Below, piece by piece: positions 11,553 through 19,613 of a DNA stretch of 64,000 bases. Origin of the DNA: Algoriphagus sp. A40 (GTDB lineage Bacteria; Bacteroidota; Bacteroidia; Cytophagales; Cyclobacteriaceae). Under the pieces are notes generated by a model. That model searched no databases, had not been told where the DNA came from, and worked only from the letters and a program-made list of their open reading frames with translations. A program made the position numbers and the translations under genes. The stretch lies in assembly GCF_002002735.1 (NCBI RefSeq), contig NZ_MUNY01000033.1:28836-92835 (forward strand), in the 5' to 3' direction. Positions within the stretch are counted from its first letter, which is position 1. Each line of letters starts with the position of its first letter.

Positions 11553-12081
11553 CCTCCTGATCATTGCCCTTTTAGGGTTTTTTTTCATCTCCGGGCAATC
11601 TTTTGCACAGCGGGAAATCTATTCAGATTCCATCCCTTTTAAAGACCGGTTGTATTTCGGAGGAAACCTGGGGCTTCAGTTCGGTACAGTCACTTTGGTG
11701 GATGTGTCTCCCTTGGTTGGAGTGATGATCACGCCAAGATTATCAGGTGGAGTAGGAGCTACTTTTCAATATTACGATGACAGCAGGTATCAGGGAGCAG
11801 AGGGGACGTCCTATGGAGGAAGGCTCTTTAGCAGATTCAATGTGCTGCCCAATGTTTTCCTGCATGCCGAATACGAGTCAATCAATTGGGAGACCTATGA
11901 TTATTTTGTCGAAGATTTCAGAAGAACCTGGTCAAATGCCTTGTTTTTAGGAGCGGGTTACTTTGCTCCATTTGGTTCAAGAGGAGGCGCCAATTTTACC
12001 TTTTTGTACAACGTCCTCCATGACAATCAAAATTCCTATTACGCTGAACCTTATGTGATTCGGATCGGTTTTGTGATGTGA
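11533..12081 (+). CDS. Exported outer-membrane beta-barrel-like protein
   Basis: 182 aa with a clear signal peptide (hydrophobic residues 8-20, cleavage after SFAQ). The rest alternates short glycine/aromatic-rich segments (YFGGNLGLQFG, LSGGVGATFQYY, FLGAGYFAPFG, FTFLYNVLH, YVIRIGFVM), as expected for a small 8-stranded outer-membrane barrel. No specific family is recognised. Its start lies inside the end of the DivIC-like gene, implying translational coupling. Confidence 0.75.
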   Translation: MSLSRNNLLIIALLGFFFISGQSFAQREIYSDSIPFKDRLYFGGNLGLQFGTVTLVDVSPLVGVMITPRLSGGVGATFQYYDDSRYQGAEGTSYGGRLFSRFNVLPNVFLHAEYESINWETYDYFVEDFRRTWSNALFLGAGYFAPFGSRGGANFTFLYNVLHDNQNSYYAEPYVIRIGFVM

Positions 12082-12102
12082 TCTTTCCACCCTCTTCGAA
12101 GC

Positions 12103-12948
12103 ATGGATTCTTTAATCAAAAAATTACATAAAGCGCATCAGGAATGCACTGAATGCCCCTCTCCGAAAGTAATCCAACAATTTTTTGAGGATTTATTGGG
12201 TTTGTTGTTTCCGGAATATTCGGTTCAAAGCATCCGGGAGGAGGAAGATGTCAAATCTAAAATGGAAAATCTCCTCGTTCAGTTGACGACAATTCTTTCC
12301 CGTAATATCCACCTGCATTCCGGAGATGGGGAAAAGATTGCGAAGCAATTTTTCGGTGAGCTTGAGGCCGTTTTTGATTGGTTAAATCAGGATGTCGATG
12401 CGATGTATGAGGGTGATCCTGCAGCCAAATCACGGACTGAAATTTTGCGAAGCTATCCGGGATTTTATGCCATTTCGGCTTATAGAATTGCCCATCTATT
12501 ACACCGCTTGGGAGTCAAATTGATTCCAAGGATGATTACTGAATACGCACATAGCCGAACGGGAGTGGATATTCACCCAGGAGCCAAAATCGGCCAATAT
12601 TTCTGCATTGATCACGGTACCGGAGTGGTAATTGGCGAGACTACCATCATCGGAAATCATGTGAAAATCTACCAAGGTGTTACCCTTGGTGCTTTGAGTG
12701 TAGAAAAAGCCGATGCTGATATCAAACGGCATCCGACCATTGAGGAAAATGTGGTCATCTATGCGGGAGCTACCATTTTGGGAGGAAAGACCATCATAGG
12801 AAAAAACAGTGTAATCGGTGGAAATGTCTGGTTAACTAAATCAGTCCTTCCGGGTTCCAAAGTCTATTACCAAACCCAAATGCACCACGAGGAAGGTACG
12901 GTGACAGATCTTTATGTTTTCAAAAACGACTTTGATGCGACTCTTTGA
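12103..12948 (+). CDS. cysE: Serine O-acetyltransferase
   Basis: This cytoplasmic enzyme makes O-acetylserine from serine and acetyl-CoA, the first step of cysteine synthesis. The helical N-terminal domain (about 1-150) is followed by the left-handed hexapeptide-repeat helix with the catalytic His/Asp region IDHGTGVVIGETTIIG and the IYQGVTLGALS loop. At 281 aa it is of normal length for the family. The following gene encodes the next enzyme and overlaps by 14 bases, so the two are a cysteine operon. Confidence 0.95.
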   Translation: MDSLIKKLHKAHQECTECPSPKVIQQFFEDLLGLLFPEYSVQSIREEEDVKSKMENLLVQLTTILSRNIHLHSGDGEKIAKQFFGELEAVFDWLNQDVDAMYEGDPAAKSRTEILRSYPGFYAISAYRIAHLLHRLGVKLIPRMITEYAHSRTGVDIHPGAKIGQYFCIDHGTGVVIGETTIIGNHVKIYQGVTLGALSVEKADADIKRHPTIEENVVIYAGATILGGKTIIGKNSVIGGNVWLTKSVLPGSKVYYQTQMHHEEGTVTDLYVFKNDFDATL

Positions 12949-13813
12949 ACTGATAGGCAATACTCCGTTGGTGGAGCTCGAACACATTCCGCTAAATCCC
13001 AAGGTTCGGATCCTCTGCAAAATGGAAGGTCAAAATCCCGGAGGCAGTGTGAAAGACCGTGCGGCTTACAATATGATCCGATCTGCTTTGGACAGGGGTG
13101 ACATCAAAGTTGGGGATAAACTGATTGAGGCCACAAGTGGAAACACAGGGATCGCCTTGGCTATGGTGGCAAAAGTCCTCGGCTTGGACATGACCCTGAT
13201 CATGCCGGACAACTCCACCAAGGAGCGCGTACTCTCCATGGAAGCTTATGGTGCCAAAGTCATCTTGACTCCCGCAGCCAAAACCATAGAATATTCCCGT
13301 GTCTTGGCGGAAAAGATGAGTGACGAAGAAGGGTTTTATATGCTCAATCAGTTCGCAAATCCGGACAATTATATGGCTCACTACTATACGACCGGTCCGG
13401 AAATCTGGAAAGATACCAAGGGGAAAATCACCCATTTTGTTTCGGCAATGGGGACCACGGGTACGATCATGGGGGTTTCCCGGTTTTTGAAGCAAGTCAA
13501 CCCTGACATCCAAATCGTCGGTACCCAACCTACGGATGGATCAAGTATTCCTGGTATCCGGCGCTGGTCACCGGAGTTTTTGCCTGAGATTTTTGAACCT
13601 AGCCGGGTGGATCGAGTCATCGATGTCAGTCAGCAGCAGGCAACAGAGATGACCCGCCGCATGGCCAAGGAAGAAGGAATCCTTGCCGGAATGAGCAGCG
13701 GAGGAGCCTTGCATGCCGCGATTGAATTATCCAAAGAACTCGAAGAAGGCCTAATCGTCTGTATCACCTGCGATCGCGGAGATCGATATTTGAGTTCGGA
13801 TTTGTTCGGATAA
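12935..13813 (+). CDS. cysM: Cysteine synthase (CysM type)
   Basis: A PLP enzyme that combines O-acetylserine with sulfide (or thiosulfate) to give cysteine (or sulfocysteine). The PLP lysine is in NPGGSVKDRAA, the phosphate loop is TTGTIMG, and SGNTGIALA binds the substrate carboxylate. The GIRRWSPEFLPEIFEP block and the CDRGDRYLSSDLF ending match CysM rather than CysK. The ATG at 12935 gives 292 aa, normal length, and overlaps cysE; an in-frame TTG at 12914 would add seven residues. Confidence 0.93.
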   Translation: MRLFELIGNTPLVELEHIPLNPKVRILCKMEGQNPGGSVKDRAAYNMIRSALDRGDIKVGDKLIEATSGNTGIALAMVAKVLGLDMTLIMPDNSTKERVLSMEAYGAKVILTPAAKTIEYSRVLAEKMSDEEGFYMLNQFANPDNYMAHYYTTGPEIWKDTKGKITHFVSAMGTTGTIMGVSRFLKQVNPDIQIVGTQPTDGSSIPGIRRWSPEFLPEIFEPSRVDRVIDVSQQQATEMTRRMAKEEGILAGMSSGGALHAAIELSKELEEGLIVCITCDRGDRYLSSDLFG

Positions 13814-13831
13814 TCTGGTTTAAAATGACTT

Positions 13832-13982
13832 GGGCTAAAGCCCCCTTATTAATCATTCACTTTTTCAGGAATGGGCTAAAGCCACATTCCTATTCATAGA
13901 TAGGCCAATTCATGTAGATGAATTGCCTCCAGCTTTAGCTGGAGGTTGAAAAAATCAGAAGAGAATTTCGGGGCTTTAGCCC
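13832..13982 (+). repeat. Cluster of REP-like palindromes
   Basis: Five small hairpins lie in 151 bases: GGGCTAAAGCCC (13832-13843); a 25-base hairpin with GGGCTAAAGCC inside AGGAAT/ATTCCT arms (13867-13891); CAATTCAT-gtag-ATGAATTG (13906-13925); CCTCCAGCTTTAGCTGGAGG (13926-13945); and GGGGCTTTAGCCC (13970-13982), an inverted copy of the first unit. The GGAAT-GGGCTAAAGCC unit occurs in both orientations. The layout resembles REP/BIME elements moved by REP-associated transposases. The right end lies 6 bases from the stop codon of the minus-strand gene that follows. Confidence 0.8.
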
Positions 13983-13988
13983 AATTCC

Positions 13989-14900
13989 TCAAAAAAACCT
14001 CTTCATCTTTTCCAAACCCATTTTCACCACATACTCCGCATCCATCGCATAATAGGTCGGGTTGAAAAGCTCTAGGGAAAGAATAATGGGTTTGCCCTTT
14101 GACTTCAGGGTATCGGCAAGTTCCTGCAAAGGAGCTCCACCGTCACCGGGGAATACCCGATCCTTGTCCTGCTGCTCGGTTCTTGGAATCTCCTTCGGAA
14201 AATCATTCATGTGGAAGATGTCGATCGCATGGCCGTCGAGCATCTTCATTCCTTCAAAGCCGGAACCTCCGCGGAACAGATGATACACGTCGGCGAGGAT
14301 TTTGGCGTCTTTGTCATCCGCGGCGGCGGCCACAGCCATAGCTTGCCCAAGATGAAAGAAGGATGGAAAAGCTCCCCAAAACTCCAATTGGGGCATCACT
14401 CCTGTCTTTCTTCCGAGATCTAAAAGGTTTTTATATCGCTCTCCGGCTTTTAGCAAATCAATCGGGGCTTCCGTTCCGATAGCAGGGGCGGCTACTCTCG
14501 GGCAACCCAAGTCGGCGAGGATTCCCATTTCCTTTTCCATCTGCGCAAATCCGGTCTTGCTTTTTTCGTCATCCTGAGCCATCCAAGTGGGGAAGCCGAT
14601 GCAGTCAAAAAACTCGATTCCGGCATCAGATGCTAGTTTTTTTAGGGATGCCACCGTTTTTCCTTCTTTCAGGTAGGCTTCGATCTCCATCATCCAGGGC
14701 TCAAATCCGTTATAGCCCGTTTTGGCACAGAGTTCAATGATCTGGGGAAGGCTGAGCTTTTGTCCCCGGATGGTGCTGGTATTGAGAGAGAATTTAAATG
14801 AGCTTTCTTTTTTCTCCGGCGATTGCCCAAAAACAGGTGCTGTTGAAATAGCCAAGGGGGAAAGTGCAAGGGTTTTTAAAAGGGTTCTGCGGGTAGTCAT
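13989..14900 (-). CDS. Tat-exported sugar phosphate isomerase/epimerase family protein
   Basis: 303 aa. The N-terminus TTRRTLLKTLALSPLA is a twin-arginine signal, so the protein is probably exported folded. The body is a xylose-isomerase-like TIM barrel; candidate metal-binding acids and histidines are in FEPWMMEIEAY, MPQLEFWG, ILADVYHLFRGG, IFHMNDFP and LSLELFNP. Family members isomerise or epimerise sugars, or process 3-keto sugars; the substrate here cannot be told. No partner gene is adjacent. REP-like palindromes adjoin its stop codon. Confidence 0.82.
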   Translation of the reverse strand: MTTRRTLLKTLALSPLAISTAPVFGQSPEKKESSFKFSLNTSTIRGQKLSLPQIIELCAKTGYNGFEPWMMEIEAYLKEGKTVASLKKLASDAGIEFFDCIGFPTWMAQDDEKSKTGFAQMEKEMGILADLGCPRVAAPAIGTEAPIDLLKAGERYKNLLDLGRKTGVMPQLEFWGAFPSFFHLGQAMAVAAAADDKDAKILADVYHLFRGGSGFEGMKMLDGHAIDIFHMNDFPKEIPRTEQQDKDRVFPGDGGAPLQELADTLKSKGKPIILSLELFNPTYYAMDAEYVVKMGLEKMKRFF

Positions 14901-15005
14901 AGGTTTTGAGTTAAACTGAATCTTTCCATTTATAGAAGAACTTTACCGTTTATACATATTTTGAATTAATATAACTTGAAAGCGTTTTCAATCGTATTTT
15001 ACAGG

Positions 15006-15707
15006 ATGCAAAAAATAATATTTTTTCTTTTCACCACATCCATTTATATAAGCAATTCATTTGCCCAGGTGGCTGGTGATAATTTGGCTTACCTTCCTGA
15101 ATACAAAGAACAGCTTCCTTATTTCCAGGAATTGATCACAGGAGGACAATATGCGGAACCTTCGAGGCTGATCCAAGGAGATCCTTATTTTGCTTCAAGA
15201 CAATTTGAAAAAGGAACGTTAAGCATCAATGGGATCAGCTATCCGGAAGTGCCCTTGCTTTATGATTGCTATCTGGATCAATTGGTGACTTTTCATCCTG
15301 TTTTCAATCAGAAAATCCTGATAAAACCTGAAAAAATAGATGGATTTGCACTTTCCAATGGAGACAGGTTTCGGTTTTTGATTGGTAATTCCACTTATCT
15401 GAGACATCATAACGGGATTTATCAGATTCTGGGAGAAGGCCAATATACTGCGCTTGCAAAGCGATACAAAACCACAAAGCAGACTCGGGAAATGTCTCAG
15501 TTTGATGAATTGTATGTCGAAAAGAGTGATTTTTTCCTTTGGAAAGACGGGGTTTTTAATCAGGTGAGTAAAGGAAACCAAGCCATAGAACTACTTGGTC
15601 TCAATCCAAAAGAGACGAAAAAGAAGCTTCGCGAAAATGGGTTGAATTTCAAACAGAATCCGGAAAATTTCCTTCGGTATTTGGTGTCAAAATCCTCTGA
15701 AAAGTAA
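15006..15707 (+). CDS. Secreted protein of unknown function, first gene of the TonB/DUF4249 operon
   Basis: 233 aa starting at the ATG at 15006 (MQKIIFFLFTTSIY, cleavage after NSFAQ); an in-frame TTG at 14976 gives a less convincing signal peptide. The mature part is polar with many aromatic residues and no recognisable domain. The stop is 7 bases before the TonB receptor start, so it is likely co-transcribed and may act at the cell surface with the receptor. No function is assigned. Confidence 0.75.
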   Translation: MQKIIFFLFTTSIYISNSFAQVAGDNLAYLPEYKEQLPYFQELITGGQYAEPSRLIQGDPYFASRQFEKGTLSINGISYPEVPLLYDCYLDQLVTFHPVFNQKILIKPEKIDGFALSNGDRFRFLIGNSTYLRHHNGIYQILGEGQYTALAKRYKTTKQTREMSQFDELYVEKSDFFLWKDGVFNQVSKGNQAIELLGLNPKETKKKLRENGLNFKQNPENFLRYLVSKSSEK

Positions 15708-15714
15708 ATTGCCT

Positions 15715-18447
15715 ATGAATATTTTTACCCGGGGAATTCTTCTTATCCTTTGTCTGGTTTCCGGTCTGTCGTATGCCCAACAGACTCCCAACCGGATTTC
15801 CGGGTTTTACCCCGGAGTCCCTTTTGAGCGGTTTATGGAGAAAATCGAAGAGGAAACGACCTATCGATTTTTTTTCAAAGAATCAGACATAAAGGATCTC
15901 ACAGTCAATCTTCAGGCAAACAATGATAAGCTGGAGGATGTCCTGAGTCAGATTTTTCTTCCTACTGATCTGAAATTTTCGATTTCTAAAACAGGGGAAG
16001 TATTTATAAGTAAGGGACAAAAATTGACAGTGGATTTCCCCGATTCCTTTTTTGCCCAAAATGAAGAAAATCAATCCGAAGGAATGACCAGTGCTCAGGA
16101 CGAATTTGTCCGAAACAGGCGCTATGTCATCGGAGTGCCTAGCGGGGAAGGGACCACAGCCAAGATCAGAGGCCAGGTATTGAGCCTCGAAAACAGCAAA
16201 CCCATCCAAGGGGCAATCGTGTATGACAAAATCACCCAAGCCCAAACCATTACTAACCCTGAAGGGCGCTATGAATTGACTGTGCCCAAGGGGAATCAGA
16301 CGATTTTGATCCAGAATATCGGTGGCTATACCGAGCAGCGATTGGTTACTATCCAAGGGGATGGTGAACTGAATATGAGTATCGGCGAAGGTGTATTTTC
16401 GCTCAGCGAAGTGGTGGTCCGATCCGGAGCGCTGACCAATATCTCCCGTCCGGAGATGGGGGTCCAATCACTTTCTGTCCAGCAGATGAGAAAACTACCT
16501 TCTGTGATGGGGGAAGTCGATATCCTCAAAGGGATCCTGACCATGCCTGGCGTAAATACAGCCGGTGAAGCGAGTGTGGGATTCAATGTCCGGGGAGGTG
16601 CAGCGGATCAGAATTTGATTCTATATGACCAAAACACCTTGTTTAACCCTTCGCATTTGTTTGGCTTTTTCTCCTCGGTCAATTCCGATATGGTGCAGGG
16701 AGTGGAATTGTATAAAGCCGGAATTCCGGCCAATTTGGGAGGAAGATTATCTTCTGTCCTGCAGGTGACTCCTAAGCTCGGGAGGACAGATAAGATCGGA
16801 GGATCCGGAGGGATCGGACCCTTGACCAGCCGCCTGAGTGTAGAAGGACCAATCGGATCAAAGACAACTTTCATTGTCGGAGCGCGGATGACCTATTCGG
16901 ATTGGTTGCTTGACTACTTGGAGGACAAGGCAGACATCGGTGCCAGCCGTGCATTTTTCGCCGACTTCAACGGGACGATCCAGCATCAACTCAATGAGAA
17001 AAACATTCTCAGATTCACAGGCTATTACAGCGAGGATGAATTCCAGTTTGATCCGGATACCGTTTACAGCTATTCCAATCAAAATTTTGCTTTGTCCTGG
17101 ACTCATTATTTCAACGATCAGGTGGAAGCGACTTTTTCAGCCGGACAGGATGGATACGACTTTCAAGTTCAGGGAGAGGACAATCCTCTCAATTCGTATC
17201 GGTATAACTTTGATATCCGGCAGCGGTTTGTCAAAGCACAATTTCGTCAGGAGAAAGGGGATCGGCACATCTTTTCCTATGGAATACATTCCATTTGGTA
17301 TGATTTAAATCCCGGAGAAATTGCTCCGTTTGGGGCAGAAAGTATTGTGATACCCGATGATGTGGCAGCTGAAAAAGCGCTCGAAACTTCCCTGTTTTTC
17401 GGAGATGAGTTTGAAATCAATGAAAAGCTGACAGTCACCGGAGGATTGAGGTACAATCTATACGGGTACTTTGGCCCCCAGACGCTGCCCGAATATGCTC
17501 CGGGACAACCTAATCTGCCGGAGAATATTATCGGAGAAAAAAACTATGCCTCTGGGGAATTAGCCAAATCCTATCATGGTCCTGAATTCCGCTTTTCTGG
17601 AAGGTATGCCCTGACCAACTGGTCCTCGATCAAGGGTGGTGTGAACACCATGAGGCAAAATATCCACTTGATGAGCAATTCTTCGGTGATGACGCCCACA
17701 GATACCTGGAAACTCAGTGATCCATTCATTAAGCCGCAAAGAGGGATTCAATATGGACTTGGGTATTTTCATAATTTGAAAAACAACTCGGTTGAGTTTT
17801 CTGCAGAAGTCTACTACCGGACCATGGAAAACCTCCTGGACTACAGATCCGGAGCGAAAATAGTCCTGAATGACCGCATCGAACAGGATGTCCTGGTGAC
17901 CAAAGGGAAAGCTTATGGACTGGAACTCTTTCTAAGAAAATCAACAGGCAAACTGAATGGATCTGTGGCTTATACCTACAGCAGATCCCTGATGCAAACC
18001 GATCCTTCAGAACAAAAGGAGCAAATCAACCGCTCAGAATGGTATCCGAGCAACTTTGATCAGCCTCACAATGCCAACCTGGTACTGAATTATGAATTGA
18101 GCAGGAGAATCAACACTACTTTGGCCGCAAAATACAGTACAGGCCGTCCGGTGACTTTGCCTGTGGCAAAATTTGAATATGGAGGCTCTGAGCGGGTTTA
18201 TTTCGGAGACAGAAACTCCGTGAGAATCCCGGATTATTTCAGATTGGATTTCTCCGTCAACCTTGAGGGAAACCATAAGGTAAAGAAGACGGCGCACGGT
18301 TCCTGGTCATTTGGGGTGTATAACGTGCTTGGAAGAGACAATCCCTACTCTGTCTATTATATCCCGGAAGAAGGAACGCTGCAGGGGTATAAGCTTTCGA
18401 TTTTTGCAGAACCGATTCCTTTTGTCACCTATAATTTCAGGTTCTGA
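15715..18447 (+). CDS. TonB-dependent receptor with STN and carboxypeptidase-like domains
   Basis: An outer-membrane receptor of 910 aa. Order of domains: signal peptide (to SYAQ); an STN/secretin-like domain (about 25-105, RISGFYPGVPFERFMEKI onwards); a linker; a carboxypeptidase regulatory-like beta domain (about 148-230, IRGQVLSLENSKPIQGA); a plug domain (about 240-350) with GFNVRGGAADQNLILYD; and a C-terminal beta-barrel ending in the aromatic VTYNFRF. The STN domain is often used for FecA-type signalling, but no sigma/anti-sigma pair is nearby. Its TGA overlaps the ATG of the next DUF4249 gene (TGATG). The substrate is unknown. Confidence 0.9.
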   Translation: MNIFTRGILLILCLVSGLSYAQQTPNRISGFYPGVPFERFMEKIEEETTYRFFFKESDIKDLTVNLQANNDKLEDVLSQIFLPTDLKFSISKTGEVFISKGQKLTVDFPDSFFAQNEENQSEGMTSAQDEFVRNRRYVIGVPSGEGTTAKIRGQVLSLENSKPIQGAIVYDKITQAQTITNPEGRYELTVPKGNQTILIQNIGGYTEQRLVTIQGDGELNMSIGEGVFSLSEVVVRSGALTNISRPEMGVQSLSVQQMRKLPSVMGEVDILKGILTMPGVNTAGEASVGFNVRGGAADQNLILYDQNTLFNPSHLFGFFSSVNSDMVQGVELYKAGIPANLGGRLSSVLQVTPKLGRTDKIGGSGGIGPLTSRLSVEGPIGSKTTFIVGARMTYSDWLLDYLEDKADIGASRAFFADFNGTIQHQLNEKNILRFTGYYSEDEFQFDPDTVYSYSNQNFALSWTHYFNDQVEATFSAGQDGYDFQVQGEDNPLNSYRYNFDIRQRFVKAQFRQEKGDRHIFSYGIHSIWYDLNPGEIAPFGAESIVIPDDVAAEKALETSLFFGDEFEINEKLTVTGGLRYNLYGYFGPQTLPEYAPGQPNLPENIIGEKNYASGELAKSYHGPEFRFSGRYALTNWSSIKGGVNTMRQNIHLMSNSSVMTPTDTWKLSDPFIKPQRGIQYGLGYFHNLKNNSVEFSAEVYYRTMENLLDYRSGAKIVLNDRIEQDVLVTKGKAYGLELFLRKSTGKLNGSVAYTYSRSLMQTDPSEQKEQINRSEWYPSNFDQPHNANLVLNYELSRRINTTLAAKYSTGRPVTLPVAKFEYGGSERVYFGDRNSVRIPDYFRLDFSVNLEGNHKVKKTAHGSWSFGVYNVLGRDNPYSVYYIPEEGTLQGYKLSIFAEPIPFVTYNFRF

Positions 18448-19613
18448 TGCGATCCTATTTTTTCGTTGTTGGTGGATTTTTTATGATGCTGCAAGGCTGT
18501 CGGGAACTCTACAATCCTGAGGTTTTCGCCGAAAATCTCGGCATCCTGGTAGTGGAGGGCTATCTTGATACAGAGGGAAATCCCAGTCAGCTCAAAATCA
18601 GCCGGACAGTACCGCTTTCCTATGATTCAATAGCCTCCCCGGAATCAGGCGCCCTGGTGGCTCTTAGTTCAGATTCAGGGGAAAGTTTTCAACTTCAGGA
18701 GATCTCACCGGGGTTGTATCAATTTGAAAAAGACATCGATGAAGAATCCCGATATCGGTTGGAGATAGTGCTGAGCAATGGAGATCGCTACGAATCTCTT
18801 GAATTAAAACCCATCCGAACCCCTGAAATATTGGAGGCAGGATTTGTAAAAGATGAAGATGGCGTAGAGATTTTTGTCAATACTCAGGGGAATGAACAGG
18901 CGGATGATTTTCTCTGGACCTACGATGAAACCTGGATTTTCAGGCCCTATACTCAAGTAGGATATATATTCGATCCCATGATAAATGATGTTAGGGATCG
19001 GAAAGAGGTAGAGCAAATCTATACTTGCTACAAAACTGAACCCAATCCCGGAATCCTGCTGGAATCAAGCTCAAGATTTCAAGATCAGGTTGTTTTCAGA
19101 CAGACCATTACAGAAATCCCTACGGGAAATGAGCGACTCCAAGCCCGCTACAGCATCCTGATTTCCCAGATGGCGATTCCCTCAGATGCGGTAGCCTTTT
19201 GGGAAACATTGAAAAGAAACACCGAGGATATAGGATCTATTTTCAGCCCACTTCCATCTCTGATTTCGGGGAATATTGTTTCAGTGGATGGAGACAAACA
19301 GGTAGTAGGGCAGGTAAATCTCGGAGTAGTCCGTCAACATCGCCTTTACATCGACAGGGAGGAAATATCACCTTGGCCCTATAGCAATGAGATCTTTTTT
19401 GGGTGTGTTGTCGGTCCGGAGCCAATATTAATTGGGACAATAGAAATTTTTCAGTACTTCGGATCCGGCGCTTATCTTCCCGCACAGGCATTTATGGGCG
19501 ATGGGCCAGTGCCTGCACCAGGAATTCTAGGGTATTATCCTACTGAGGTTAGATGTGGGGACTGTACACTATATGCTGATATTACCAAACCTGATTTTTG
19601 GGAAGATGAATAA
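18447..19613 (+). CDS. DUF4249 family lipoprotein, paralogue 1
   Basis: 388 aa. The N-terminal hydrophobic segment ends in MMLQGCRELYNPE, a probable lipoprotein signal with the lipidated Cys. The ILVVEGYLDTEG opening, the SSRFQDQVVFRQTITEIP core and the end TEVRCGDCTLYADIT with PDFWEDE mark the DUF4249 family, which is usually encoded next to TonB receptors in Bacteroidetes. It overlaps the receptor stop by one base. It is 1 of 3 tandem copies. A surface partner role for the receptor is inferred from context only. Confidence 0.88.
   Translation: MRSYFFVVGGFFMMLQGCRELYNPEVFAENLGILVVEGYLDTEGNPSQLKISRTVPLSYDSIASPESGALVALSSDSGESFQLQEISPGLYQFEKDIDEESRYRLEIVLSNGDRYESLELKPIRTPEILEAGFVKDEDGVEIFVNTQGNEQADDFLWTYDETWIFRPYTQVGYIFDPMINDVRDRKEVEQIYTCYKTEPNPGILLESSSRFQDQVVFRQTITEIPTGNERLQARYSILISQMAIPSDAVAFWETLKRNTEDIGSIFSPLPSLISGNIVSVDGDKQVVGQVNLGVVRQHRLYIDREEISPWPYSNEIFFGCVVGPEPILIGTIEIFQYFGSGAYLPAQAFMGDGPVPAPGILGYYPTEVRCGDCTLYADITKPDFWEDE

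Noticed and set aside
13832..13982. CRISPR array
   Set aside because: The hairpins differ in sequence and spacing, no regular repeat-spacer period is present and no cas genes are nearby.
15715..18447. FecA-type signalling receptor with anti-sigma partner
   Set aside because: The STN domain is present, but no sigma factor or FecR-type gene is found in the flanking sequence, so signalling cannot be supported from the window.
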